A DNA stretch of 52,664 nucleotides from Caecitellus pseudoparvulus (Eukaryota; Bigyra: Bicosoecida), in assembly GCA_965644315.1 (NCBI GenBank), contig CBFFRQ010000011.1, positions 1 to 52,664 of the forward strand, in the 5' to 3' direction. The position numbers and the translations under genes are program-made. The first letter of the stretch is position 1, and every line of letters starts with the position of its first letter. The notes below the pieces were generated by a model, which saw only the letters and a list, made by a program, of their open reading frames with translations, did no database searches and was not told the origin of the DNA. This document shows positions 33,256-45,000 of this stretch, piece after piece.

Positions 33256-35566
33256 TCAGTTTGCGACACTCTGCTGCCCCAATTTCTGTGGTTCCTTCTT
33301 TTGATGCCTCTCGGGGCTGGAGAGCATTTCCAGCTTTGCACACTCTCGCTTCGGCAGCGATTGCTTCCCATCGCGAGCGTGCGACTGGACCGGTGCCCGC
33401 TGAGCCCAAGAGCCACCAGGCGAAGGATGCCTGGCCTTTCCCGCTCTTCCCTTGTATACTGAGCCCTTTGGCCGAATTGGCGACAGGTGCGGCACAGCCA
33501 TGACAGTTCCGGTGCTGGCTCGCTGGCACAGACGCGACAGCGTGTCTCGTCGCTGGTAGGATGACTCGCTTGGATCTGCTCTGCGCTGCGCTGGGTGTGC
33601 ACGTGATATTGACAAGTCGTCATCAGGGACTGTGTCTGATCCGCCTGATCTCCGTCGTGAAGCGCTGGGGCGGTCCGTTGACAAGTACCGCTCTTTGAAG
33701 CCTGGATCGTAGAGTGAGGCAACCTTGCGGAGTCCGCCTCGCGTGGCAGAATCTTTTGAGCGCAGACTGCTGCGCCACGTTGACTGCCGCCTGTTGCTAT
33801 ATTGCAAGGTTGAAGGAGCCTGAGAGACATCCCTGGCTGAGCTGTGTGCTGCTCGACCCTGACTCTCAACGGACGAGGGGTGCTGAGCTTCCGCGCGGGC
33901 TCTGGCAAGCAGCGGAAGCAGTGGCAGGCTGGGACTTCGGGACAGAGGCGGAGTATCCACACCCCCAAGTGCGTCAAGCTGTTTCGACGTGGAGACTTGT
34001 GGGGCAACATGTGGCTTTAAGAAGCGCGGGTGCTGAGAGCTGGAGCGCAGGGCAACACCTCGTTCCACCGGCCCTGGCCTGAGCCCAGAGGCGAGTGGTG
34101 ACAAGTACGCCGATCGGAACTTCGCCCCCCTGTGTTGCGTGTTCATCGGCGTTAAACTTGCATCGCCGCCTGGCAGCACCATTGCTGTCTCTCGCGATCC
34201 TGCTTTGGGATGGGCGCCTTGCACTAGCACGAGCGGCTTGCCGGAGTCACTCCCACGACAGAACCCCGTTCCCCGCAGGCTCCCACCCCGCACGAGGCTT
34301 TGATAGGGAGGTGCTACTGGCTTCAAACCCCCAGAGGCTTGAGCCCGCGCAAGCCCCCCATGCAGACTGGCAGCTTGGCTCGCTTGCGCTTCCCATCTGC
34401 GCTCCTGCAGGGAACTCGCCTCGCGTAGCTTCTGAGAGGCCCTCCACGGGATGAGCTTCAAGACTGCACAAGCAGGGAGGATGAAGGCTATCACCTGTCC
34501 CTGGGCGATGACGGACATGCTGTGGGGTGCACACTGCAGGCTGGCATGGGCGCCGTACGCCACCGGGGCACAGCCAGAACACAGAGGCAGGGACGGGCGT
34601 CCCACGCCCTCCTCACGCTGCACAAGCACCTCTCCAGAAGCAACAATGACGATGCACTGATCATAAGTACCTTGCCGCAGCAGTGTGTCCCCCCGGCGAT
34701 AGTAGCCCGTGCAGCACACCTCTGCAAGCAGGACACGCTCAGACTCCCGCATGCTGGCGAAGCCGTCCACGCGGGCCAACGCAGCAGCACGCATGCGCAC
34801 TTCCGGCCGAGGGTTGAAGTAAGGGCCTAAAGCGGACTCTCTAAATGTTGCCGTGTGGAGAATCAAGACCTCTGCCCCAGCACAGGCGACAAACGTTGCT
34901 GGGCTTGGCAGAGTTTCCCCTTCCTTTAGCGTGCTGGAGTCCAAGCATGCCTGCTCCCCAAACACTGCGCCTGACTTCAAGCTAGCGAGTGCTGTAGATC
35001 TTGCGTCTCGGACTTCCACTTCGCCCGCCCGCACGAACCACAGGGCTTTGACGGGGTGTCCACAGTGCAGCACGACGCCCCGCCGCTGGAACTTGCGGAT
35101 CTCCATGCGGCTGCACAGGACGTCCTGCAGGCGCGAGTCCAGAGAGCGCAGGAGCCTGGACTTTTGTATGAAGCTCATGAGTCGCTCGTGGTTCTCGACC
35201 TGTGATTGGCGTTTCGGGGGTGGCGCGTCCGGCTTGCCATTGCGCCACTGAAGGTTTGAGCAAAGCGCTCCTCGACACACCACGCACCTGTTTTCGCTTG
35301 GACCGCGCTCGAACCATGCGCCTGATCGCCAGAATGGCGGACAGGACATGCATGAAGGGAATTTTGGGGTCCACAAGTCTCCGCAGGGTCCGCAGTCCTT
35401 CCCCTGGCTGCTGACTGTTGCTTTCGACATCAATTTCCGCAGCAGCTGCAGCGGCGGCCTCCTCCGCCACCGCCGCCGCCGTGGGCAGCACATACTGCCG
35501 CTGGTGTCCGAGGTCATCTGTGAATATCAGTCGACACCTTCTGCCGCGCTGCAGGGGTGTGAACAT
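33256..35566 (-). CDS. Protein with tandem cyclic-nucleotide-binding domains
   Basis: Two exons are inferred: 35566-35288 and 35199-33256, with an 88-nt intron (GTGCGT donor), for about 740 aa. After an alanine-rich N-terminus and a basic helix, two cNMP-binding folds follow. The first (about residues 100-215) shows LHCGHPVKALWFVRAGEVEV and a phosphate-cassette-like SGAVFGEQACL. The second (about 230-350) shows LLRQGTYDQCIVIVASGEV but no clear phosphate cassette, so it may not bind ligand. The remaining 390 residues are Ser/Arg-rich and probably disordered. No kinase or channel segment is present. Similar stand-alone proteins occur in cilia and in signalling scaffolds, and the role here is unknown. 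An upstream in-frame start at 35686 exists but would leave only 36 bp to the next gene. Confidence 0.75.
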
Positions 35567-35722
35567 GCCCACGTGGTACGCTGGTGCGAAGATCCTGCCA
35601 GTGACTCGCTCACAAGCCCAGCCAACACTCCCCAACGTGGGCAAGGAGAGCGCAAAGCGGCTGGAAAAGATACTGTGCACCAACACACGGCGAATTGGAT
35701 TTCAAAAATACGTTTCTCACGC

Positions 35723-36614
35723 TCAATACTGCAGAGACTCCAAGCACGCAAGCACTGCTGCGTCATCCATGACGCTTGCAGGTGAAGGCGCAGGGTTGGT
35801 GCTGCCAGACAGGGGCTGCGGGAGGGGCTGAGGGTCCAGAGGAGCGCGCGTTGACTCGGACACGCAGGCTTCCACGCCCGCACTGCAGCCCTGTGCTGCC
35901 CAGCTGCCTCGTAGGCGCACCCACGCTTCGCGCTGCCCAGCTGTGCTCTGTGCTGGCTTCGCCTCAGCAGCAGGCAGACTCCACCGCAACGAGCCGTCGT
36001 GACGCGTGATGCCTGTGAGAGTGCGGCACACGCCCTCGTCTCCAATGCATCCCCCTGCATCGGTCCGGTCCACTCGCAAGTACGACTTGGGAAGCGAGCT
36101 GTCCACTCCGCTGGCCGGGTTGGGTGCTGATGCGGGTGGTACGCTCGGAAGCGGCACATCCGCAGCATAGGCAGCCCGCCGAAGTGCCCGGGCCGATGCA
36201 TGCACACGGGCTTTCCCTGCTGCCTGCATGCGTTGCTCTTCACAGGCCCGAGCAGCCCGCTGCCTTTCCACCGCAGCAAGGCGGTTGGACTCGTCTGTCT
36301 TCCACGCCTGCGCAACGGCTGCCGCACCGTCCTTGTGCCCCTGCCCCACGTGCACCAGCATGTCAGCTCGAAGTGTCAGTAGTTCCTGCAATTTTCGCTC
36401 TTTCTCTTCCTTCCATGATGCCTGAGCAGCGGTCGGTGCGGTCAAGTGCGTTCCCGGCAGGTCGCCCGTTGCGAGCAAAACGCACGTGTAACGCCAGCAC
36501 TTCCTCCCGCACTGCCTCCTCCTCCAGGGCTTCTAAAGACTGTGACAGCTCAATGGAGTTCCGCACTGCAGCTTCGCGCGCGATCCCGCGCCGTGTCTCG
36601 GAGTATCCATTCAT
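35723..36614 (-). CDS. Coiled-coil protein, unknown function
   Basis: Two exons are inferred: 36614-36486 and 36421-35723, with a 64-nt intron (GTGCGT donor), for 275 aa. The splice joins two halves of one charged helix: SLEALEEEAVREEVLALH, then ASWKEEKERKLQELLTLR, which supports the model. A further Arg/Ala/Glu helix follows to about residue 125. The rest is Pro/Ser-rich and ends in a short acidic-hydrophobic tail (MDDAAVLACLESLQY). I do not recognise the family. Proteins of this shape are common in cilia and centrosomes, but nothing specific shows that here. The gene lies downstream of the WH2 membrane-protein gene on the same strand. Confidence 0.65.
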
Positions 36615-36795
36615 CGCGACCTGCCCAGCGGCACAGGCGTGCTCAAGCGATTTCGTCTGAATCAGATGCCAAGCCCAGCAGCCCCTCGCAACAACGGGAA
36701 GTCAAAGACACAACCCTTGCGTACGATGAACAGCTTAGGATGGGAGAAGCTTATGTGACTTGGTGTATTGCTGAAGAGCGGCCGGCGCAGGGCGC

Positions 36796-39700
36796 TCACC
36801 CCGACTCATAACCCTCACTATCCACAGGCTTGTCTGAGTCAGTGTCTGCATCCCGGTCCATGGCTTCCTGCACCATGGACTCGCGCTGAGCAGAAGAAGC
36901 GAGGGAAGTCCTCCTTCCTCGCTGAGGAGTCCCACCACCCCCACCCGTGCCACCAGGCGCCACGTCCTCCTCAGACGAAGAATCAGGCTCCAGCGCTTGC
37001 CGCCGCCTCGCCAACTTCGCCGCCAGGTCAGCCTGCACCTGTGCAGCCGTCGACAGTGGTCGGCTGGACGCATCCACCTGCGACATGCGCTGTTGGCCAG
37101 ATTGCACTCGTGCTGCCCGCCGCTGCGCAGCTGCTTGGATGAAGCTCAACATGCCGCCGCCGCCGGCCGCCGCTGCAGGCGCAGGCGCGGCACCGGCACC
37201 CCCTCCCTTGCCACCGCTCTTGCGCTTACCTTTCTTGCCCTTCTTGGACGAACGCAGCTTCTTGCCTCGTTGGATCTCAGCCAGCAAGCCGCCAGTGGCA
37301 GGGGTTGAGGATGAGTCGACCCCCCCGTCACCTGACTGAGCAGGGGTTGATGCAGCACTTGCAGCAGGGGGTGGGGGCGCCGACTCACCCCCTGACTTGG
37401 CCGCCAGCACAGCACGCACATCATCCTCTCCCAGCCCAGCCACTTGCATGCGGGACCGCAGGACGTCCTCTGTCACTCCCGGCTGCTTGCTCAGCACTAA
37501 GAACCGTCGTTGGGCAGCTGACAATGCGGCCTGGCCTTGCTCGCCACGTTTGCCACCAGGCCGTTCGTGGAGTCTTGGGGCTGGTGCTGGTGCTGGTGCT
37601 GGTGCTGGTGCTGGTGCTGGAGCTAGAGCTGGTGCTGGTGCTGGTGCTGGTGCTGGTGCTGGTGCTGGAACAGGTGCAGGGGCTGGAACAGGGGCAGGAG
37701 CTGGAACAGGTACAGGAGCTGGAACAGGTGCAGGAGCTGGTGCTGGTGCAGGAGCTGGAACAGGTGCAGGAGCTGGAATCGATGCCGGCCCATTTCCACT
37801 TGCGCCGGTCTCCACTCCGCCAAGGGATGGGTAAAGGGGCAAGTGGAGGGGCGGCACAACCTGCCCGCTACCTGTGCCAGCGTGGGCGGGGGCTGGTGCG
37901 TGGCGCTGCCCTGTGCCATAGCCATACGCTGCAGCAGCGTCACGAGCGTCCATGGCGATGGGAGTGCCAGGCGGGGCAGTTGGCGTGGGCGGTTCGGGTT
38001 CCCCCGTGCCCTGATCAACGTCAAAGCTTGCTGGACCAGTCAGCACTCTATCGGGCCCATTGCCGCAGACAGTGAAGTGGGTGGTGCAGCGGCCCAGCAC
38101 TTCGTACTGCTGCGCTGCGAATGCCGATGGCACACTGAGGAAGGCAGGGACAAGACTGCTGGGTCCTGTGGCTCCACGCACGTAGGACAGAGTGTACTTG
38201 CCCTGCTGCTTCGGGAAATGGCCACCAGCCTCGGTCAGTGTCACCCGTGCCAGCGTGCCCGTCGCATTGCCCACAGGGGTCCAACACCCCGCAACGACCC
38301 CTGTGTTGGGCAGCCCGTCATCCAGGAGCGTCACGGCAAGGCGGTCCTCCGCGTGCTTCATGGGGCTCGTCATCACCTGCACTTCGATGGCGCAGTCGGC
38401 TGCTGCCAAGGTGACAGCCTCACCGTGACAGGCCTCAGGGGGGGTACTGCCGGTGTGCACCAGGCGGAACCGCAACGTTGGCGCGAACACGGCGAACGAG
38501 TGCGAAGCGCCCACCAGGGTCTTGTCTGAGAACACCACCAGGCGCCAGATGCCAGCGTGCATGGGGGCGTTGCCTTGGTTTTCGCTGAACATGGCCTGGG
38601 CGGAGCCGTCACCCATCACCTGCACCTGCTGGCTGGGGGCGAGCGTTCGAGAGGAAGTGAAGTAGCCCCCGCCGTGAATGGGCAGTTGCAGTTCGGCACT
38701 GCCCCCCGGGTGTGTCGTGACTCCCCCCTTCGGCCAAGGCCCAGGGGGGGGTGACACGACGTCCACTGCAGCCACAGTCAGGAGGTGCCGCAGGTGCTGC
38801 AGCGAAATGCCGCTGAAGATCAGACCACCCACACGCATGCCGGAGATGCAGTTGGCGGGGTCGTCCCCATCCACAGCGCAAGACAGGGCGAACTCCAAGC
38901 CATCCTCGCGGTGTGTATCCGCCGGTACCATGCCCACCAGCAGCGGAGGTGGGGGCGCACTGTGCAGCGGGATGGGCGCCGTCCGCACTCGCCCGCTGTA
39001 CGCCTGGCCCCAGAACACGGGTTCCTGCCGGGCGTACGCAGATGGCTGCTGCATGTGGGACGGGGAGCCGGCTGCCTGCGCAGTCTGCACGGCTGACGCG
39101 GCAGCGGCCAGGCGGGGGCGCAGACAGCCCTCGGGTGTCTTAGGCAGCACGTGCATGGCCCGTGCCACGAAGCACTGCCCCGTGACGAAGCGATGCTGCG
39201 TCGTGAGGCGACGGCCCCACGCACTGTGTGGCTGGTGCTGTGCCACGCTCAACAGCAGCTGGAAGGCACCGTGAGTCTGGGGCAGGACTGAACCCGTCAA
39301 CGGCACGACCAGCACCGACTCCCCCACCACCAGCATGGGCCGGGAAGCCACACACACTGCCTGGGACTCTGTCAAGTGACTGCGACGGGAAGACGCCTCC
39401 ACACCCGGTAAGGGCGCGCTGGTGCAGTGCTGGAGTTGGTGCCGGTGCGCCTGTTGCACTCGCAGTGCACACGGCACTCTGCTGGCGGGCTGTCGTCCAG
39501 GGCTGCTGTCCTCACCCTGGCCATGCGTGGAGGCACCCACCTCGCCGTCGCCCTGCGGCCCACCACTTTCGACGACATCCAGCAGCTTTGCCATGGGCAC
39601 GCTCGCCACATGCACAGCGTCTGATGCACTGCGGAAAGCGGACGTCACGACACGAGTGTACAGCTGCTGTTTGGGCCAGCAGGCCACCACGGGCAGGCCA

Positions 39701-41271
39701 CCGCGGGGTGGCAGACCGATGCTGGAACTGCTCAGGCGCAGTGGAGGTGCAGCTGTGTGCAGTGTCAGACTTGGAGCCAGCACCTGCACCTGGGTGATGC
39801 TCGCGAGTGGAACGCCGTTCGACACATACCGCACGGCATACACGCCAGGCGCTGGGAAGGCGCCGACATCACCCACGTCGGGGCCCAGTGTGATACAGTG
39901 CCAGCGTAGGTCGCCAAGGGCGGAGCTGTCGCCACTTGCGACCAGGGCCGACACCAACGACGGCGGCGTCGGCAACGAGTCCCTTGCCGTCGCACACACA
40001 TCTGCCAGGGACACGGACGCCACAGGCGCTTCGGGGGCCGGTGCCGCGAGTGGAGGGTCAGCCGCAGCGCTGGTGGAGGTGCGGGGCGCAACGTGCGCGC
40101 AGGCTGCCACCTCGATGGCGTCGCCCTTGTCCACCCATCGTGGCAGGCCCAGCCACAGCGACATGTGTGTGCCCCAGTAAAACCCCACTCGAGGGGGGAG
40201 GGGCACCTCCACTTGGGCAGGGGCAGGAGCTGTGTGTGCGAGGACAGCCGTGCCCTGTGCTGCCTGCACTTGGGACCCCTCCAGTGTTCGGGGTGACAGC
40301 GAGCAGGGCACTGTGACGGCCAGAGCGGGCCCCAGCACTTCAAACGTGGCAGAGCGAGCGGCGAAGGCGCTGGGGTCAGCGGCAGTGGGGTTGGCGAGTC
40401 GCGCCCATGCGGGGAGGTAGGCCGCGTAATACGCACCCGGCTCCATCGGCACACCCTCCTCCCCTCCCCGCACCACAAACGACACAGTCACACGGTCCGC
40501 CCACGACACTGTACCGGGAGGGCCCCCCTCCCCACCACTGCTCTGTTGAGCCACACACGCCTCCTCACTCCAACCATCCCCACCTTCACCCCCAGCAGCT
40601 CTGCCGCCCGATGGCGACCAAAGCCCCGCCAGCAGCCCTGTTGCCGGCTTGGCCAGGGGCAGCCGAGCGACCACCTGCCCCGAGCCCTCAGACACGAGGC
40701 ACAGGGCATCGCCGCTGGGGCGGTCACCGTGCGTTGTGACGGTGTAACGCACCGCGTTGCTCCACGTGTGGCGTGCCGCCTTGAACGGCTGCACCTGCAC
40801 TTGAGGTCGCACCACCCGAAAGGCCACCTCGCCGCCCACAGGCACGGGTTGCCCGTCCACCCCCACATACTGCACAGCGTACTGCCCTGGCTCCCTGGTG
40901 CACGCTGGGTCGTCGGCACCGCTGAAGGACAGCTTCATGGGGAAGAGCGTGTCACTCTCCACTGTCAACGCAGGGCTGGCCGGCGACACGACGCGCACGC
41001 CACCACCCTCCAGATGCCTCACCAGCCGCACACTCTCGCCACGCCACGGGGCATCGCAGTGCACCTCCACCTGGATAGCCTGCCCCGGGAAGTACTCTGC
41101 CACCACGCCCTGCAGCTTCACCTGCCGCAAGTATGGCGTGCAGACACGCATAAGGTACAGCGCCGCTCCACACAGCAAGCACGCCACGACCAGCGTCTGG
41201 GTCACTTCATGCGTGGCAATGCCCAGGAGCATGCCACCCAGGGATTGCTTCTGGAACTGTGTCACTTCCAT
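36796..41271 (-). CDS. Large single-pass membrane protein with WH2 actin-binding motif
   Basis: A single exon from the ATG at 41271 gives 1491 aa. One membrane segment lies at about residues 24-41 ([16 protein letters not shown]), with more basic residues after it than before, so the long C-terminal part should be cytosolic. Between 50 and 1130, beta-rich units end in a recurring PG-x-Y-x-V-x-Y pattern ([39 protein letters not shown]). This resembles SKICH or Ig-like sandwiches. A long Ala-Pro-Val linker (about 1165-1231) follows. Then comes a CCDC53-like helix pair ([10 protein letters not shown]...[11 protein letters not shown]) and a WH2 motif, [12 protein letters not shown], near 1326, the pattern that binds monomeric actin. 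Known biology supports WH2 as actin-binding. The overall architecture is not one I recognise. Confidence 0.8.
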   Translation of the reverse strand: MEVTQFQKQSLGGMLLGIATHEVTQTLVVACLLCGAALYLMRVCTPYLRQVKLQGVVAEYFPGQAIQVEVHCDAPWRGESVRLVRHLEGGGVRVVSPASPALTVESDTLFPMKLSFSGADDPACTREPGQYAVQYVGVDGQPVPVGGEVAFRVVRPQVQVQPFKAARHTWSNAVRYTVTTHGDRPSGDALCLVSEGSGQVVARLPLAKPATGLLAGLWSPSGGRAAGGEGGDGWSEEACVAQQSSGGEGGPPGTVSWADRVTVSFVVRGGEEGVPMEPGAYYAAYLPAWARLANPTAADPSAFAARSATFEVLGPALAVTVPCSLSPRTLEGSQVQAAQGTAVLAHTAPAPAQVEVPLPPRVGFYWGTHMSLWLGLPRWVDKGDAIEVAACAHVAPRTSTSAAADPPLAAPAPEAPVASVSLADVCATARDSLPTPPSLVSALVASGDSSALGDLRWHCITLGPDVGDVGAFPAPGVYAVRYVSNGVPLASITQVQVLAPSLTLHTAAPPLRLSSSSIGLPPRGGLPVVACWPKQQLYTRVVTSAFRSASDAVHVASVPMAKLLDVVESGGPQGDGEVGASTHGQGEDSSPGRQPASRVPCALRVQQAHRHQLQHCTSAPLPGVEASSRRSHLTESQAVCVASRPMLVVGESVLVVPLTGSVLPQTHGAFQLLLSVAQHQPHSAWGRRLTTQHRFVTGQCFVARAMHVLPKTPEGCLRPRLAAAASAVQTAQAAGSPSHMQQPSAYARQEPVFWGQAYSGRVRTAPIPLHSAPPPPLLVGMVPADTHREDGLEFALSCAVDGDDPANCISGMRVGGLIFSGISLQHLRHLLTVAAVDVVSPPPGPWPKGGVTTHPGGSAELQLPIHGGGYFTSSRTLAPSQQVQVMGDGSAQAMFSENQGNAPMHAGIWRLVVFSDKTLVGASHSFAVFAPTLRFRLVHTGSTPPEACHGEAVTLAAADCAIEVQVMTSPMKHAEDRLAVTLLDDGLPNTGVVAGCWTPVGNATGTLARVTLTEAGGHFPKQQGKYTLSYVRGATGPSSLVPAFLSVPSAFAAQQYEVLGRCTTHFTVCGNGPDRVLTGPASFDVDQGTGEPEPPTPTAPPGTPIAMDARDAAAAYGYGTGQRHAPAPAHAGTGSGQVVPPLHLPLYPSLGGVETGASGNGPASIPAPAPVPAPAPAPAPAPVPAPVPVPAPAPVPAPAPVPAPAPAPAPAPAPALAPAPAPAPAPAPAPAPRLHERPGGKRGEQGQAALSAAQRRFLVLSKQPGVTEDVLRSRMQVAGLGEDDVRAVLAAKSGGESAPPPPAASAASTPAQSGDGGVDSSSTPATGGLLAEIQRGKKLRSSKKGKKGKRKSGGKGGGAGAAPAPAAAAGGGGMLSFIQAAAQRRAARVQSGQQRMSQVDASSRPLSTAAQVQADLAAKLARRRQALEPDSSSEEDVAPGGTGGGGGTPQRGRRTSLASSAQRESMVQEAMDRDADTDSDKPVDSEGYESG
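37578..37777. repeat. Ala-Pro coding minisatellite
   Basis: About 200 bp of GGTGCT hexamers grading into GGAGCTGGAACAGGTGCA-like 18-mers. It lies inside the membrane-protein gene and encodes its Ala-Pro/Val-Pro linker on the minus strand. Every visible unit is a multiple of three, so length changes would preserve the frame. Confidence 0.9.
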
Positions 41272-42082
41272 GGCGACTGGTGGCGGTCCAGAGCGCTGGA
41301 AGCCAAGTGAACCGACAGAGCCACCGCTGGCGTGGTCGCCTGCGAATTCCGCACAAGCACTCCCGACAGCGGCACTGGCAAGCCTGGAACTGCGCTCGCA
41401 CCACGCACTCCAGTCAGAAGTCCGCTATTGTCGTGAGCTTGAAGGTAGATTCAGGACGTGCGCTCAGTTTTTGTCTGCTCGCTGACTCTGCACTACCCTG
41501 CATTTCCCGGGTCGGCTCGGACACTGTGCACCGGACCTCTGGTCAAACAATGCCGCTTCTTCGCAGGTGCAGACCTTACAAGCCGGGTGTGCTATTGCAT
41601 AACTGCACGGTGCCCGGTTGGTGCGTGCCGTGAGCTTGTCAACTTTGCGTTGATGACTGCATTTGACCGTCCGGATTTGACAAGAGCACCAAGGATAATG
41701 CCTCTAACCAAGGTCTTTTGTATTGCGCTAGAGGCAGCGGCTGAATTGGCCCTACTCTTTCCGACACAGGTACGGCAGCAATTCCCCTACAGACCTGTAA
41801 CTGCCATGCCTCTCGTCTGTTCAGGTTGGCCGCGTGAGCGTCTATCTACGGCGGGGCAAGAAGCGCATGCCTTGCCAGGCCTGGACAGGCATGCAGCTGA
41901 TCAGACGCGCAGCCTAAGCGGCTGGCCACAATTCACCGGGCAAGACAAGGGTGCACTCCTCGGGCATCCACCTTGCCACATCTCAGCTGCCCCCACTCAC
42001 TGCCCCGTCTCGGTGCAGCGTCCCCAGGGCCAGACGCAGGCACCGCCGTCCCTGCTGCGCGGCCACAGCTCAAGGCAGCGGG
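41272..42082. promoter_or_regulatory. Divergent intergenic region, WH2 membrane protein / PAN2
   Basis: These 811 bp separate the divergent starts at 41271 (minus) and 42083 (plus) and must hold both promoters. Composition is more balanced at 41430-41770. A plus-strand frame at 41458-42126 is open, but it has irregular composition and overlaps the PAN2 start in another frame, so I do not call it. Confidence 0.45.
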
Positions 42083-45000
42083 ATGTTTCAAGCTGGCGGC
42101 AATGCCGGATGGGTGCACCACGCTAGTTTGGAAGGCCCCAAGGTGCAAGCAGTTGCATGGGATGCCTTGGAGGAGCGGCTGTGGAGCGTGACGGAAAGCG
42201 TGGGTGGCAGCAGCTGCCGTTGCAGCGGCAGACGCAGCCAAGTCGAGTGCCATCCCACCTCGCAGGGCCGATTGCAAAGCCATTCTTGGCCTGATGGGGG
42301 ACTGCTCTGCCGTGTCAAGGCGCACGCGCTGGGAAATGTTCTGCTCACGCCCGTCATCGAGTGCGTTGAGCTGGTGTGGTGGCTGGGCCCAATTTCCGCA
42401 CGCACCTCCCGCGGCCTCCTGCCCGTGTTTCGCATCACAGGGGCGTCTTGACAGCGGGAACTGTTGCCTCCAGCGGTGTTGGAGCTCCAAGTGGCAATGA
42501 ACGCGTGTGCCTGCGGCTGTATGACCGTGGTGGGGTGCTGCAGACGGAGCACGTGTTGGAGCTGGCCAAGCTGGCCGCCGCCAGTGACACGCCTCACGCC
42601 TCGCCCCACAACTTCCAGCCAGTGGCACTGGTGGCATTACCCTTTGCAGGGGGGGGCGGAGCAGGACGCCAGGGCTCGAGCGGGGCGCCCTCTGCCGCAC
42701 GGGCTGTGCTGGTGCTGCGGTGCGGCGATGCGCGCGTCGTGGACATGACGTCGACCTCCGCACGCCCTGTTCCTGGCACGCCCTGCCCCCGGCTGATCAC
42801 CGTGTTCCGTTGTGGCCAGGAAGTGGGCTTGGCGGCAGCGGTCATGCCAGATCCGTCAGGTGCTGGCCGCCGCCTGACTGGGCAGTGGGGCGGCCTGGTT
42901 CTGGCGTGCACCCGACCCCCCGAGGCGGGGCCAGCGGATTCGAGCCCCCCCCCTGCTGCCGATGAGGGGGGGGGCGGTGACGACGCTGCTGTGCCCTTCT
43001 CCCCCATCCCCGTCTCCCGCCCCCGGCGCCTGCCCACCCTGTTCTTCTTCGACGGCTCCTGCCGCGCCAATCGCCCCGTCGCTGAGCTGTCCATGCACAG
43101 CGAGGGGGGTGTGTCTGCCCTCGTGGTGCGGGGGCGTTTCCTCATCACTGCAGGGCGGCTGGCCGGAGAGGCACAGGACCCGGCCCTGCGCGCAGTGGAC
43201 CTGAGTACCCTGCAGCCAGCAGGGAATCTGCAGGTGCTGCCTCGCTCGTCCACATCTGCCACGGACCCCATCGCCTGGCTGGCGGCAGGGGGGGGCGAGG
43301 GGGGGTCCAACCAGGCAGGTGCGCCCACCGCCATCCTGGTTGGCACCCACTTTGGCTCTGTGCGCACTGTGGAGATGTACCCCCCCGCCCCGGGCAATTC
43401 CCGTGTGACGGCGCAGTCGGTGGGCACCACCACCATCACCAGTACATCAGGGGGCGTCTCGCGTTTCAAAGCCCAAGGCGTCGCCATGTCGCCCACTGGA
43501 GAGGTCCTCGTCGCCGCTGACATGCGTGGAATGAGGGCATTCCTGACCCCCCCCGACGTGCCCTCCGTGTCAGTCGGGCCCTCTGTGGCAGTGCAGGGGC
43601 GTGTGGAGGGTCTGCGTGCCACCGCCCTCGGGGCCAGGCTGCTGCACCCGTCACTGCCACGGCACGTGGCGCTGCCACCCCAACACCCCAGTGCCCTGGC
43701 CACCCTGACACTGCCTGAGCCGGGCATGGTGGCGCCTCAGGCTGCCATGGGGATACACCCCGAAGCGCCGGTGCTGGCCCACGCACTCACACGCGCACTG
43801 CCGCTGCACACGCCTCCCCCGGCTGTGCCATTGGCAGGCAGTGCTGCGCTCATGGCAGCCGTGCCCCTGCTCACAGCCAAAGACGCAGCGTGGGGCGTGG
43901 GCACCTTCCAACCGACTGGCGCACCTGGGATGCAGGCGCTCCTGCCGCTGAACGCGCCGGGGTCTGCTCTGCCTCACGCCGTCACCACCACGCCACTGCT
44001 GCCCCTGCCCCGACAGGGCGCCAGCCGAGTGGTGCAGCGCATCGCACTGGGGTCCCTGCCGGAGCAGCAGGAAGAAGGCGCAGCCCCCGCCCGCCGCCCC
44101 CCCGCCGACAGCGCCTGGCTACCTGAAGGCGTCGTGGCGCACGTCAGTTTGCGGCAGGTGGCAGCGGGCGGCAGCACCGAGATGCCAGACGGCCCCCCCG
44201 TGCGCCTACGCCCCAACAGCCACGTGTACGGCCAGAGCGCAGAAGGAGTTCCCCCGCACCTGACTGATGTCATGCGTGCCACTGACGTGCGGGGTGGTGT
44301 GGCGCTGGCGACACCCGCGTCACCCTCGCCCAAGGCAGCCACACTGGCAGTGCCAACGCGTTTCGCAGTGCCCAAGCCAGCCGTGCCCAGGTTTGGCTGG
44401 ACTGCCTACGACGCGAGTGAGCTGAACAGGCACCCCATCCTGCCCTGTGTCCTGGACGTCGGCCAGAACACGCTGCTGGCCCAGCCGTTCCTGCTGTGTC
44501 AGTTCACGCGCGCCCTGCGGCAGCCACTTCGCCGCGCCACCCCCACCTGCGACACACCCCTGCTGGCGGAAGTGAAGGGAGCCCTCGACATTTCTCACGC
44601 GCTGAGCGAAGGCCCGCCTAGCAGCCGTCTGCTGTCGCCCATTGGCGTCGTGCGTGCCGCGCGCTCCAGCCACTACATCGTCGGCGCAGGGGTGTTGGCG
44701 CCAGGGCACATCTACTCTCCCCTAAGACGGCTGCCCGTCGCCATGCAGGCGTTTTTCACCGCCATCACGGCGGAACAGCCCTCCCTCGCGGCTGCCGTGG
44801 ATGACACGTTGGGGCTGCATTGGCGGGACGGCGATGGGGCGCCGTCGAACAGCACTCGCGGCGCCTTCCTGCAGTACGCGAAAAACGCCCCCTACGCCCA
44901 CGCCCGGGGCGCCGAGGCACGCGATGCGGCCATTGAACACTCTTTCCCCGCGGCACTGTCCCGGGGCCTGGCTGTGGATGACGTCACGCGTGTGTGGCGG

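Noticed and set aside
37578-37777. CRISPR-like or regulatory repeat array
   Set aside because: The units are direct hexamers and 18-mers without spacers, in frame within a coding region. They encode an Ala-Pro linker.
42186-42220. A second, 26-nt intron in exon 1 of PAN2 (GTGGGT...TGCAG)
   Set aside because: It would be far shorter than the other introns, and it shifts the frame so that the well-supported splice at 42361-42440 no longer fits.
42594-43727. Long minus-strand frames opposite PAN2, and similar ones opposite the ARF-GEF and WH2 genes
   Set aside because: These are antisense shadows produced by high GC at third codon positions, with Arg/Pro/Ser-rich composition. The opposite strand carries recognised domains.
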